A stretch of 64,000 nt of DNA from Neolentinus lepideus HHB14362 ss-1 (Eukaryota > Basidiomycota > Agaricomycetes > Gloeophyllales > Gloeophyllaceae). A program made the translations under genes and the position numbers. Positions within the stretch are counted from its first letter, which is position 1. Every line of letters begins with the position of its first letter. The notes below the pieces were generated by a model, which saw nothing but the letters and a program-made list of their open reading frames with translations, did not search any database and was not told where the DNA came from. The stretch covers positions 4,611 through 68,610 of the forward strand of contig KV425582.1 of NCBI GenBank assembly GCA_001632425.1, written 5' to 3'. Below, piece after piece: positions 1-11,981 of the stretch.

Positions 1-152
1 CATTCCTCACCTCCCCCGAGCTTTACCCTTCTGCCCTTCGACTACTGACACTATTAGACGGAGTTCCCTCCGCGTTTTCTAGGTGTTTTTGGTGGTTGTT
101 GTGTGTTGTAGCCTGTCAGCGTACATCCAGTGAATACCATTACAGAAAGTAC

Positions 153-189
153 TAAGATAGGCGACATGCAAACTCATCGACATCACGTG
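153..189 (+). repeat. Left terminal inverted repeat
   Basis: Matches the reverse complement of 1641-1677 with about two mismatches. The inner end contains the palindrome CACGTG. Element ends are flanked by TA on both sides. Confidence 0.75.
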
Positions 190-439
190 ACCTTCAACCA
201 TCACACTCTTGTCGGGCATAAGGCTCGCCCATGTGACGCGTGATGTCACATGCGTGGGAAACTGGCGCCACAGCTTGTCACCCTAGCTCAATCTCGGGTT
301 GCTTGACCTGAAATTGGTGTACAGATGACTTGATTATAATGGTCATTGTAGAGTAGACATATCTATGAAGTGAATATGAACTTTTGTACTTAACGAAACT
401 TGTGTTTATTGAAAATAGTGCTCTAAATTTGATAAAATA

Positions 440-720
440 TTAGTCCTCCTCATCAATATCTTCATCCTCTGGCAGCTGGCTCCAGTTCTGGGCCAGCATG
501 ACTACTTTTGATTGAGGGACATCTTTTGAAATATATGTTGATAGATTCTTTAACAGCCCTGATCTTTTCAGCCTTGATGAAAACTTTGGATTTGATTGGC
601 ACCAATAGCTCATCCTTGGGTATCCCTGCCTTTATCTACAGCTGCCTGTGCCTCTTTAGCTCATCATCAAGCTCAGCATTGGTCCTATTCTTCCTAAATT
701 CATGGAAAACACCTTAATAG
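440..720 (-). pseudogene. Transposon coding remnant
   Basis: On the minus strand this stretch reads as protein-like sequence (for example FRKNRTNAELDDELKRHRQL) interrupted by an internal stop and then a frame change, ending in an acidic tail (LPEDEDIDEED). Its position inside the TIR element suggests a broken transposase or passenger gene. I do not recognise the family. The minus-strand frame at 1326-1087 may be another piece of the same decayed gene. Confidence 0.35.
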
Positions 721-1640
721 AACATGTCGCAGCAAATGCCAGAGGCCCTTCATGACTGTGTTTCAGTAAGGTGCAAGTTTCTCAATGGGAACAAGACTTT
801 AATTCCACAATAAATCTGAATATATTGTTTTACACATCATGGAATTGATCGTTGCAGTTTGATTTTTGAATTTTGTCATCTTTCAGGTAGAAACTGCTAT
901 GTCATACAGCAAAAAACACACTTAAAGAGGGCCTAAATCAAAAATTGAATTGCAAGACTCTATTCTATAGTGGACAAAACAATATATTCCAATTTCTATT
1001 TGAATTTACAGTGCATCTCCATTCTGAAACTTGTACTACAAGTTGCACTCACATTTGGCTGCAGTGGCTGAAGTGTGACATGCATGTCAGAGTTTAAAAC
1101 TCATAGGGATTGCCAATCCCCAGGGATCAGGCAATATCTCAGTGAAGTAAAACTGAGAAACAATAGCTAGAGACCTTATGAATGCATCCTTGGTTTTACT
1201 TTCTTGAAAGCCAGTCTCTATGAAATGTTTTATATGTTTTTTTTCCCGGCCATATTTCTGAGTTACAAAACACATTATTTCGCTATTCTGAGAGGACAAG
1301 ATTTTTTGACTGGAAAATATTGGCACTTCGGGGTGTTGCCTGGGCTTACATAATATCCATATTTAGTAACATGCTGTGCCAATCCTAACCTTAATCAGGC
1401 CTGCCCAGCCTCACACCTCTGGACTCCCAGATGACTGAGCTTGTCTCCTTGCAATTCTAACTATGTTTTACATAAATGCAATACTATATAATGTTCTATT
1501 GGACACAAAATTTTTGGAAAAAAAAAAACAGATTTTTTTCGACCCCTGCAAACATGTTTCCTGGCCAAAATACCGACAAGTGGTCCAGGGACCTCGTAAA
1601 ATTGGCATTGTGACCGTGACATGTCACACTTAGTCATGTG

Positions 1641-1677
1641 CACGTGATGTCGATGAGCTTGCATGTCACCTATCTTA
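1641..1677 (-). repeat. Right terminal inverted repeat
   Basis: Reverse-complement partner of 153-189. It ends CCTATCT followed by TA, consistent with a TA target-site duplication. Confidence 0.75.
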
Positions 1678-1919
1678 CAACATTTATATATATGTAATAA
1701 AAGTAAAATTCTACATTATTCTATGTACAATATACAATAAGAGTCTCCAATTGACTACTAGCATCCGTGTGGCTCTACATACACGTGCATGGCCGAGATG
1801 GCCGAGGTCACGTGATCTTCACGTTCCAACAATTTTACACAGCAAGATACCTTGTAAGATGATTCTAGTCACCCAGGTAACACCGTAGGATAACCTACAG
1901 ACTCAAATCAAAAAAAGGT

Positions 1920-2392
1920 ACTTTGTAATCCATGATTGAATGGTGATTATGTGGGGGTTAAATGACAAAAATAATCAAGAATCAGCATATACCAATATTA
2001 TACTTAATTTGCTCCATGATTTATTCAACATGATCATGGGAGCTAAATTGCAAGTCAGAGCATGATGAAATCAAATGTGTACTATAAGAGTGTATTTGAT
2101 ATATGCTCTCAGACTGTTGTGATCCTTTTGTCACTGAGAACAAAATTAGCATAAAATCGCATAATCAGAGAATTGGCAGGGTTATAGTAAGAGATACTGT
2201 AGATATATTATTTCATACTATCACTATCTGTACTTGATTGCAATACAGCATTCTAGCTATCTTCCCATGAGTCTACATGCAGAATAAATTGCTAGCCAAC
2301 TGAGTCACCATATCCTCAGAGAGTGAATCATAGCTATATGAGTTATTCAATCACGATATAATCACCATTTAATCACCGAATACAAGACTATA
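1920..2392. mobile_element. MITE-like element (~470 bp)
   Basis: About 33 bp at 1920-1952 match the reverse complement of about 2358-2390 at roughly 26 positions, including an exact 12-base core (AATGGTGATTAT). TA dinucleotides flank both ends. The interior is AT-rich with no reading frame, as expected for a miniature inverted-repeat transposable element. The TIR sequence differs from the neighbouring 153-1677 element, so this is probably a separate family. Confidence 0.5.
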
Positions 2393-2796
2393 GTGTTAGT
2401 ATATAACAGCAATGCAGCAAGCAGCAGGTTTCCGGCTACCTCCAAGTAGCTTGCTTGGAATCTCATATCCCCCAAGGGAGTGGATGCAATTGTGTTGAAA
2501 TAAACTGAAATGATTTGATTGAGAGTGAAAGGCAATCGTGTACATTACTTAATGAGTAAAATATGGGCTTTAAGTACCTTTCTCTTATCAATATCCCTAA
2601 ATGGCCACCTTCGGCGCTCCCCTCTTGACTCCCTAGAATCCACCAGTGTTTTCATCTATGTTTTTTTTTCATGATACATTGAAACAGTGGTTGTAACTAG
2701 TCTGGAAAGATGTGTGCTAGAAAATATTGAGAGTACAAAATGTGCCACATCATCTGATGGTCCTACTGTCTGGGGTCTACTCTGGGAGTGCGAGAC
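2393..2796. other. AT-rich spacer, nothing coding seen
   Basis: About 400 bases between two transposon remnants. No reading frame with coding character, no RNA gene and no clear repeat boundary was seen. Confidence 0.5.
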
Positions 2797-3972
2797 TGGC
2801 CTAAATTAGGCTGGTAGGTTCGTACACCAGACAGATGTATTCCAGCTGCCAGATGGCTCAAAATGTACGTTTACCATATGAAACCACCGGTTGAAATATA
2901 GACCCTAATATTGGGAATTCTGACTGGTGGTCTACCGAGCTCAATTCAACCCAGGAACATCTGGTTTTCCATTCATTAGTGTTTATCAAATTTGAGCAGT
3001 TTATCGTAGCCAAAATAATCCATTTTCCATGCAACCAGTCCTCTAGGATTTCCCCTTATTTTTGAGCACATTTTTCATCCAATTTGCGTCCAGATTGTGT
3101 CAAACAGAGAAAAGGACAAATTTCATTAGATCAACAGTAGCAGGCTGTATAACAATGAAAAATATGTTACAGTAGAAGGGCGGTGAGCTATGAATAGTCA
3201 AAGTCTGAGATAGGAATAATGGAAATGTGAAGTAAATTGAAGCAGAGGTAGGAGACCGAAAGAGCAAAAGGGTAGAGCAATGACATACACTGCACGTCTG
3301 AGCCCTTAAACAACCCAGCCTCTCTCTGCAGAAAGTACCCCTATATGTTTGTCATTAGATAGCATGAAGTAGACATCACACTTATGGAGTCCCCGAGGTT
3401 CATAGCTTCAGTAGAAATCCGGCCATCCTATGGTTCACTTGAGGATCAGTAAAACATGTCACGATGTTTGTATATGCTCACAATATATCACAAGGTGGCT
3501 AAAGGACCTCTGGATCCATAAACATAAGCTCATCATATCAGAGAACTCAACAGGTATACATACATACCTATAAACCCATGACCCGTCATGTCCAGTACAA
3601 TACCCGTGAAGACTGGTCTCTGTAAACCTGATGAGCAAAGATAAATCATGAATGATGCAACATACCTGCATACTAGACACTCTACGAGAGTTGCGGCAAA
3701 GAGGAATCAGACACCATAGAGACTCACGGATGGTAGGCAGAGGCAAGATGAACAAGAGCGCATCTGAACGCATCCATTTCTTAAGTCCGATACTGGCATT
3801 CCCACAATAGCCGTGCTGCATCAACAGACAAATTTTGACCGTTTATCGCACTAAGTGCCCAGATCATAATTTCAACCGGTTTTCAGTCGAAACCTGTTTT
3901 GACCTTATTTGACCACTTACCGGCTGAAAGTACAAAAACGATCGATTACCTGTCTAATTTAGGCTGGCCTGG
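2797..3972. mobile_element. Possible third degenerate inverted-repeat element
   Basis: Two separate short blocks recur in inverted orientation with matching spacing. The left block around CCTAAATTAG (2797-2820) pairs with the right block at about 3945-3968. The left block CCGGTTGAAAT (about 2887) pairs with the right block at about 3862-3882. The spacing between blocks is about 85 bp on both sides. This suggests long, eroded terminal inverted repeats around a non-coding interior. Part of the first match is itself palindromic, so the evidence is weak. Confidence 0.3.
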
Positions 3973-4865
3973 TGTGCACAGTGCTAGATCTGGGACACTC
4001 TAGCATATATTTCCTCTAGCTCCTGCAGACATGCAGATTTCTATGAAGCAACTATACAGTCTTATAGGGATCTTTCTTGTAAACATTTTGACACCCTAAT
4101 CAAGGAAATTCATTGGAAAATGGTAGAACTACATGCAAAGTTTCGAGACAGGTCAAATATACACTGAGACTAGGAACTGGGCCACTTTTATCATCATTAC
4201 AGTGTTCCCAGTCCTAACTCCAGCTCTCCAAAAGTTATATCATTGGAAAGGCAGATATCAAAAGTATTTATTTGCATAGTATCACAAAGAGCGGGGGTGA
4301 AACAAGAGAAGAGCAGCAATGGTGAAATTGGGTGTCTCACCAAATTAAGATGCACGAGTCACAGGCCAAAAGTCCCCCAACTTGCTCAACCCGTCAGTCT
4401 TCCATTCCTCTCTCAATCCCCTTCAAAATCAGACAGTCAGGTGCCATGGGGGTGTGCTCGAGGTACGCGCAAGCGGTTTGGTGGATGGTGCTGTCTCTGT
4501 CGAGATATAGAGGTGTCCCGCTTCCTAGTCCGTCCCGGATCGTGGACTCCCACGGTATATTGTACGATAACTTCTACAAACTCAGCGACAAACTCGGCAA
4601 CGCATCGAGGTATTAAGCAAATCGCGATACGATTCATACGAACGAAGCAGTAAACAGGACAGATAATTGACAGGAATAATAATTACCCCCTTTCTATAGT
4701 CACTGTCGTCCATGGTTTCCAAGCTGCGTGTTTCTTTGAAGCGCCCGAGACGGCGCGGATGTTAGAAATTAATATTTATCGGCACACGACCACTTAGTTC
4801 CTTCCGGCACCAATCCTTATCTGCACCGAGGCATTTTTCTATCACTGCCTTGCTTTCTGCCTGCC
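3973..4865. other. Intergenic, upstream of choline kinase
   Basis: No supported gene. Overlapping frames at 4243-4653 on both strands lack any recognisable motif and look fortuitous. The segment just before 4866 is CT-rich and probably holds the 5' leader of the choline kinase gene. Confidence 0.5.
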
Positions 4866-6443
4866 ATGATAGCCAACGTTACCCCGACGGTATCACCCAC
4901 AATGACCGTCACCGGAGAGAGGCCGACGATGTTGAGGAGCGAGTCGTCGAATTCAAGCTATTACCGGCTCGATGTCGGTTCTGCGCGGTCTGATGGATCC
5001 AGGTCTCGTTCTTCTTCCACTTCCACCGTGTCGATCCCTTTCCGCGACAGTGATGTCGAGGTGATCACTTTGGATGGGCTGCCACATGCTGATATCGAGC
5101 TGAAAGCGAGGTGAGCACGCATTTCGTTTGTGTGCGCTACTTATGCTAGCCCCTGGCAAGCTAAGGTTTGCGAATACAGTATGTTTCGGCTGGTTCACGA
5201 ACTACATCATGAACTCTTGCTGAACACCCGCAATCCTACAGACAGTACAAATCACCCATTTTTGCGCAGCAACTTCGGAAGCTGTTCCTCCTTCTGGTTG
5301 TCCCATCGTGGTCCGATGCAGGCGCTCCTGCGGCCCCCCTTGTGATCCACAAAGTATCGGGTTCTCTGACCAACGCCGTTTTCTTCGTCTCCCGACCAGG
5401 ATCTCGCACTCTTCTTCTCCGTATTTACGGTGTCTCCTCTGCTTCCTTAATCTGTCGCTCACGAGAGCTTCAGACGCTCCACATCCTCTCCTCGAGATAT
5501 CGTATTGGACCCAGAATCTACGGGACCTTTACCAATGGTCGAGTCGAGGAGTACTTCGATTCCGTCCCCTTGACAGCAAAGGAACTACGACACGAGAGAA
5601 TCAGTCGCTGGATCGGTGCCCGAATGGCCGAGCTTCATTGCGTCGATGTGAGTCTCATTAACGAGACGACATCGGATTTGCAAGAAGATGCGAGGCCGTA
5701 CAACATTGCAGCGATCAAGAATTTCCTGTCATGGTTACCTGCGGCTCGGGATGTCCTGTCACTGCCTTTTGCTCCTCCCGGTTTACGAGAAGAACTGGAC
5801 CTAGACGCTTTCGAGCGGGAATGGGAACGATATATGAAGTGGTTGGATGCCTTTGAACAGAAAAACGGCGCCAGCCCCAGGGTCTTCTGCCATAACGATA
5901 CACAATATGGCAACCTTCTCAAATTAACCGTTTTGAAGGAAGGTGTACCTGAGCATCGTCAGGTTCGTAACCATATGCACTCAACGTCTCGATCTTCATT
6001 TTGTGCTGATCTTGTCTTAGATTATTGTCGTCGACTTTGAATACTCTTCCGTCAACGCTGCCTCATCCGACATAGCTAATCACTTCCACGAGTGGACCGC
6101 CAATTACCACTCTACGACACCGCACCTCCTCAATCCCGCGATCTATCCTACCCTGGAGCAACGCCAAAATCTCTACCGGGCCTATCTCTCACATTACCGT
6201 ATGAACAGCTCACCATCGCAGGTCAAAGATGTAACTGACCACGACCTCCAACTACTGGATGCACAAGTCCAGGCGTGGAGTCCCGCTTCGCATGCAATGT
6301 GGGCGGTTTGGGGCGTCGTCCAAGCACGCGAAGACCTAGAGAACAATGAAAGCGAAGTGGAATTCGATTATATCGGGTACGCAAGGTGCAGAATGGCAAG
6401 GTTTCGAAGTGAAGTGCAGGTACTGTACGGGCAGGCTCTCTAG
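4866..6443 (+). CDS. Choline kinase (choline/ethanolamine kinase family)
   Basis: Phosphorylates choline, and possibly ethanolamine, with ATP: the first step of the CDP-choline (Kennedy) route to phosphatidylcholine, in the cytosol. Three exons keep frame: 4866-5110, 5242-5962 and 6021-6443, giving 462 residues. The Brenner-type catalytic motif appears as FCHNDTQYGNLL near the end of exon 2. The metal-binding segment IIVVDFEYSS followed by DIANHFHEW opens exon 3, as in yeast Cki1. The N-terminal ~80 residues are Ser/Thr-rich and look disordered. The start is the first ATG after a CT-rich leader. The family is clear. Preference for choline over ethanolamine is inferred from Cki1-like motifs and is not proven. 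Confidence 0.88.
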
Positions 6444-7041
6444 CTCCCGAACCGTGTATGTTTGGACTGGAGTAAGACAGGTTACTTTTTCCTAGACCAT
6501 CTTGATATATGCTTTCATCTCTGGCTTATTTTATCCCGTTCCAGGATTTCCCTGTTCGTAGACAAGCGAGTTGGATTGATCTATTTGATGAACGATGTCT
6601 GATGGTAGCTTGAATATCCCTCCCACAAGTGATGAGCTAGACCTTCGGATAAGACAGAAAGGTACAAACGAAAGCATCATGTACAGGGCGGTAGTAGTGT
6701 AGCAGGCCAAAAAAACCGGATGGTCAAGACAATAATTCAGAACTAATTTCAGTGAGATCAGATAAGAGATGATAACAAGTTCGACACCACAAGGAAGGCG
6801 ACAGAGACAGTGAGCTGATACTAGAACGATGATGCAAACCTCCAAGACGTGAAGATAGAAATGCATAACAACTCCTCCGACCTCGAAACATGTAACAGAA
6901 CAACCATAGCTGGTGCTGTCCGACCGAGAAATGAAGTCATAATCATAATTGTGAAGCAAGGAAAGCATTCATAATTGATAATATAGCATTGCTGTGAGCC
7001 TGCACACAGCCAGCCTCCAGGATATGTTCATCCCGCAGTGA
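6444..7041. other. Convergent 3' intergenic region
   Basis: Lies between the 3' ends of the choline kinase and the CCCH protein gene and probably holds both 3' untranslated regions. The minus-strand frame at 6531-6968 has no motif and is not considered coding. Confidence 0.5.
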
Positions 7042-9901
7042 TCATATCCATGACTTTTCCGAGAGGCGAGACCCTCCAACAGGCACCTCCCAATGACCGC
7101 CGGCCTTCATTTCAACGTTAGGACTTCCTGGGTACGGAGCAGGCGCTAGGTGGCTGCTACGCGACAAGCTCGACCAGTTGCCTGCGCTCCCTGACCTCAT
7201 GTGGCCGTTAATACGGGGAGTAGCCAAGGTGCTGCTGGCACTGGACATTCCATATGATGAAGGATGGCCAGAGGCTGGGGGAGGAGTGCTGAAGTCGAGT
7301 GATACTTCAGTCCCGTTGAACGAATGACGAACGTTGGGGTTAATAGAGGTATTCTTGGGCAATCGGGGCTGCTAATATTGTTAGAATAAGTCTTGCTAAA
7401 GTGGATGTAAAATGCTCACCTGAGGTTGTCCAAGCACTTCGGACCTACCATTGTGTCTTCCGAAATCTGGACCAGCAGTGACAGGCCCCGGGGACATGGC
7501 GCTGACTTGAGTATTGGTGTGCATGATGCCGGGGTTGCCATTGGTCGGGAAGGTCGGATAAGCGGACTTGTTCTCCTTGGCCACTGACGCACCCAAAGAG
7601 GAGGTGTCAACCTTGAGCGAACCAAGCGGAGGACGGCCTGTCATCGGCATGGAAGTCGGTGAGCTTATCGCGTCCTCCTGGCTACGTTTCGCAGAAATGC
7701 GAGCGAGCAGAGACGTAGATGCATCATTAGGGTCACTGTTGGAGCGATCACGGCCGCCAGTGTTGGTAGGCGGCGGCGGACCTTCCGGAGCAGTGCCCCC
7801 CGCAGGCAATTCCGTATGGATGAAGCAGCATCTCTTCCCGTAGGGGCATGAACCAGATACCCAGAACGTCTAGAATAGCTGTTAAAATGATGCAAACGTC
7901 GAAAGTACGACATTACATACCCTGCATATCTCGGTCTTATACTATAAAAACAGAGGTGATGCATTAACATACTGAACAAAGGAACACAGGACCATCAAAG
8001 CATACCTTGGGATGCCGTGGGACCTTCCTGATCTCATCCTCTCCATGCGCAAACTGGCACTTGGTTCCATAACGGCAGGTACCCTTCTCCTCCCAGCTGC
8101 GGCACAACTCCGTTTTGTACAAGCCCAATTTGCGGTTATTGGCACTCGGTCCATTAGCGTTCGACGCAGTCGTCGTGCCGGAGTCACTTCCTACTCCCGA
8201 GCCACCCGTCAGGTTGACAGTAGCAGCACCAACAGACAAACCCTGGGGTAGCACACCAGGGTACGCACCCGTGTACTGCGCCTGCAGCTGTGCGGCCACA
8301 AGAGCCTGAGCAGTAGCGAGATCAGGTGCCGCAGGAGGGTACATATCCTGACGGGGGAAGTACTGGTTGGCGTACATGGCCTGCAGAGCAGCAGGAGTTG
8401 CAGCAGCCATAGCGGGCGGGTACATGCCAGGGGCAGGAGCACCAGCACCGGCGAAAGCTTGCATGCTGTTGGACAGAAGGGCGAGGGCAGCAGGATCCCT
8501 CAGGGTCGCGCCGGGGTCGGAAGCGGAGTGCTGGTGAGCCTGGCGGGCAATGCCATGCTGCTGCTGAACCCGTGCCACAGCGGGATGTGGCTCGGCATTT
8601 TGGAGCATCATCTCGTACATCTGCTGCGCATTGAATGGGAGCTGGGAAGGCTGAGGAGCGGGGTACGCAAAGTTGGTAGGGCTCGGAAGGAGACCCTGCA
8701 GCTGAGGAGCGAATCCACGCTGCTGAGGCTGAGGGTAGTTCGGCACCTGAGTTGCGATGTTGGCAACAGCGCCACTCGGTCCCCGACTCTGGAATTGCTG
8801 TTGCGGCTGCTGTCTGGATGGAACAGAGTTGGCGCCGTTTGACTGCTGGCCATATCTCTGCATATTGTACTCGGTCTCTTCTTGACGAGATACCAGGCTG
8901 TAGTCTTGGACAGACGGCCCGACCGCCTGCTGTTGCGAACGCAAAAGAGTCGGGTACGCCGCAACACTGGGATACATGGGAGCTTCCACCTGGTTACTCT
9001 TGCCGTTCGCCGGCTGCCATGGCTGCTGTTGGCCAACCGCCTCTCCGGGTGAGCCCGAGGCAACTGGACTGCCGCCTGCGTGTTGCAGCCTCTGTAGCTC
9101 CGCTGCCGACAATCCTCCACTATATGAATGTGGGCGCTCGCGAGCATTCACTTTAGGAGGCGCCAAAGCTGAAACGTGAAGAGTTTGACTAGAGCCCGAA
9201 AGCACTGACGTCTGCGAGCTAGAAGCGGAAGTGTCCGTGGAGGAGCCGCGAGAATGAGAGGCCAAATTGAGATGCTGGTCAGATGGATGAGGTGACGAAG
9301 AGTCGATGCTGGCGTTGGACGTGTCCAGAGGACTGACTTCATGATATTGAGCCATCGTACTCGACCCCATCTTGCCTTGTGGTGGTGTACGGGCCTGTCC
9401 ATGCGAATCATCACCGCTTCCAATCTTCAATCTCATGATTTCATCCGCCAAATCCCACTCCGCAGGAGAGATATCAGAATCTATAAGTTGGCCAGCATTG
9501 TTAAACCGCCATCGATTGTTGTTGTTTTGCCCCACCACAGTACGCTCAGCAGCGAGCTCATGGTTGTCGCCCGGAGAGGTACGCTGGTTCATGTAGGACG
9601 GAGAGAGCGACGACTTCCGCGTAACCCGAGTGGAATTCTGGTGTGAAGGTGTGGTGAGTGACTCCTGGTTCTGACGGCGCTAATATGCATCAAAGATTAG
9701 TACATAGCCTCGGGGATGCGGTCACGACAAACGAATCTAAAACGAGCTTACCTCTTGACCACGGATGGAATGCTCACGCGTCTGGGACCAGTCGAGGGTA
9801 ATGGACGTTTTGGCTTGGTTTGCTAACGGAGAGAGGATTTCCTGCGACGTAGTAGAGAAGAAGCTGCTCGCCACCGGAGATGTCGTAACGATTTCTTGCA
9901 T
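7042..9901 (-). CDS. Tandem CCCH zinc-finger RNA-binding protein (TIS11/TTP type)
   Basis: Five exons (9901-9752, 9679-8006, 7941-7921, 7869-7420, 7371-7042) join in frame to give 874 residues. Two C-x8-C-x5-C-x3-H fingers, [20 protein letters not shown] and [20 protein letters not shown], are each preceded by a YKTE lead-in and separated by 18 residues, exactly the tristetraprolin/TIS11 arrangement. Family members bind AU-rich elements in 3' UTRs and promote mRNA decay. The ~540 residues before the fingers are Gln/Ala/Pro/Ser-rich and disordered. The lead-in of finger 2 is encoded by a 21-nt microexon. The start at 9901 is the first ATG of an exon that splices in frame into the long second exon. 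The mRNA targets are unknown. Confidence 0.88.
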
Positions 9902-11888
9902 TTAAACTGCGCACTCGACGGGTGGTCAGCAACGGGCAGTGAAGGCTAATCTGCGCAACAATGCACCAGTTAATTATAAATTGTGTGCGTTGAGAGTGAT
10001 TGCTTGATAATAGACGATATTGACGGAGATATGAGACAATAATCAAGTGCTGAGAGGAAATGATGCTTGATGACGATGAGACGAAGACGTTGCGAGTATA
10101 GGTGAAGAATAGATAGCCCCTCTACCGGCCGCTGGAGCGCTTTCCAACAGATACAAAGAGACAAGGCCGTCTAGAAGAGAAAAGACTAGATAGGTATAAA
10201 AAGCTGGATGCAAAGAACACGTTAGGAGGTCGTGAGGTTCAGTCGCGTGTGCCGAGTAGTTCTTGATGGCACGGTCGAGAATTGGTAGCAGAAAATGGGT
10301 TGTAGAGACCAGAAAGAGTAGAGCAGAGCGATACGGTATCGTAGGACACTCTGGTACGAGTGCAAGGAGGGAAAGGCAAGGCAGCGGGCTGGAGGGTCTG
10401 ATTGCAACGTGCCCTCGCAGTCTTCGCGCGTCGGTGATTGCCAACTCTTTATGAATTGGCTCCAGCTTGCCCCGTCAACACGCGCAAAGCTCGTGCTTGC
10501 TCATCATATTTTTTTTTCTCTTTCACGCGCGAGAGTACTTCTCACTAGTGTGCAATACTCTAGCTAGTGTAAGATGCAGTCTTGTCTACACATCCGCACC
10601 CACTCGGCAGTGAGCCCAACAGCCACAGGAACGCCGTCCTTTCCCACGCCCCTCCATAAGGAACACCCTGCGGCTTGGGCTGCTTTCTCAACACCGTTGA
10701 TGTCCGACTACCTTCCGTATCTAAATTCCGTGTTCTGTTCCATCGCTGTCTCGGGTGTCGACGAGCATCGAGTACTTTGTTGCAGACTGTCCAAAATGCC
10801 TCCGTTACGGGCGCTTATATGCCGCATCCGCCTCGATAATCGGGCCATCAGAGTCGAAATAATGGAACCCCCGCAGGCTTGGGCATATCCTGCCCGCTGC
10901 AGCTGGCGTATATCTGCCGAGCTTTTCGATCAATTCTACAGGAGTGCTGCCCGTATCCAGTGGGCAACTCAATTTGCATCCATTACGTTCAGACCGTGCA
11001 CCTTCATGCACCTATCGTGATCGATCGTATCTCCCATACATTCCACAACGGCGCGTAAGTGTTTCCTTCAAGGCCCCAAGCACTAATAGTGTCACCTGCA
11101 GCACTGACAATGCCGTTGTAGACCTTGATCGAGCGGCCTCCTCCAGCACACACAACGCAGGATCACGATAGTCTAAGAACACTCGACCGGCAAACTTCCC
11201 TGAATCATGGATAAACCCTCCTCACTAATCACGTCTTTCACCACCAGCCGCCAGCCTCATGTTTCATGAGACTGAGTGATGTCACTTCCAAACTGAAATT
11301 CGCTCTGACCCAGCGGTATTCTTGACCGACCTGGCATCTCTGCTCCCACTGTATGTTCAGGATACAAGAACTTGATGCACACAGCCCTTTTACAAATCAC
11401 AGGACCAGCCTTGACGTGTTTACGTCCAGGCAAGGGAGGTACGGACCGCTGTCAAGGGTGCAATTGTTCTCCCTGGTTTTCTCTAGACCTGTTATGTCAT
11501 TTATAACTCCTTCCCTGGTAGCTCTCTGTCGCCACTGTCGATTCCTGTTTATTATCCTGCGCTGTCGATCAACTCTCTCTGTCTCCTTCAGTTTATCTCG
11601 AGCCAGCGCAAGTCTATCGAGCTCGAACGCAACTCCGTTTGCTTTGTATCTATGGTGCTCTACCGATATTAACCGTATGGCCCGGTGATCCTCACTTCCT
11701 CAGCTTCGGATTTTCCGCTCGCCTCTCTACCGTCACCTTCAAGCTCAAGAACGAAAGATCTGCATCGACGTATACTGACGGCTCCTGCCTATCTGATCTC
11801 TCTGCATCGATTCCGAGAGTCTATCTACTTTAGCCCTGGATCGATTCCAAGTCGTTACCGTCGCACCTGTTTGGTTTGTCGTCGATTC
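9902..11888. other. Long leader of the CCCH gene plus intergenic sequence
   Basis: On the minus strand about 10,480-9,902 is pyrimidine-rich, as expected for a long 5' untranslated leader with possible upstream ORFs. Further on, frames at 10574-11171 (+) and 10805-11011 (-) show no recognisable domain. From about 11,460 to 11,885 the plus strand is strikingly CT-rich, like a promoter or leader reading toward the small ORF at 11889. Confidence 0.45.
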
Positions 11889-11981
11889 ATGGAATCGCAG
11901 GCTCCCTCAAGCCCGCGCCGCAACGTGTACGATTCAATCGGACGTTCGCCCTCAGGGGTTTCTTCGGGATACAAAGGCTAG
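11889..11981 (+). CDS. Possible 30-residue small protein
   Basis: A short ATG-initiated frame encodes MESQAPSSPRRNVYDSIGRS followed by PSGVSSGYKG and a stop. It follows a ~400 bp CT-rich stretch typical of a fungal promoter or leader, and is followed by an AT-richer tail resembling a 3' UTR before the convergent Blm10 gene ends. I do not recognise the protein. The Ser/Pro/Gly composition suggests a disordered small peptide. It could equally be chance; only its context argues for it. Confidence 0.28.
   Translation: MESQAPSSPRRNVYDSIGRSPSGVSSGYKG

Larger units (their letters stand above)
153..1677. mobile_element. Decayed TIR DNA transposon (~1.5 kb)
   Basis: Near-perfect terminal inverted repeats of about 37 bp bound this AT-rich block: the left end begins AGATAGG just after a TA, and the right end finishes CCTATCT just before a TA. 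A TA target duplication with short TIRs is typical of Tc1/mariner-like and some other cut-and-paste families. Inside are only short broken reading frames on the minus strand (about 720-440, with a stop in the middle, and 1326-1087), and I see no intact DDE transposase. It is therefore a dead or non-autonomous copy. The superfamily cannot be assigned from what remains. Confidence 0.7.

Noticed and set aside
4243..4653. Overlapping frames of 136, 94 and 66 codons near 4.3-4.6 kb
   Set aside because: No motif, no splice-compatible extension, and openness on three frames at once suggests composition rather than coding.
10574..11171. Plus-strand frames and an intron-like GTAAGT...CAG at 11055-11101
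   Set aside because: Joining across the apparent intron gives about 60 residues without recognisable domain or start codon; insufficient support.
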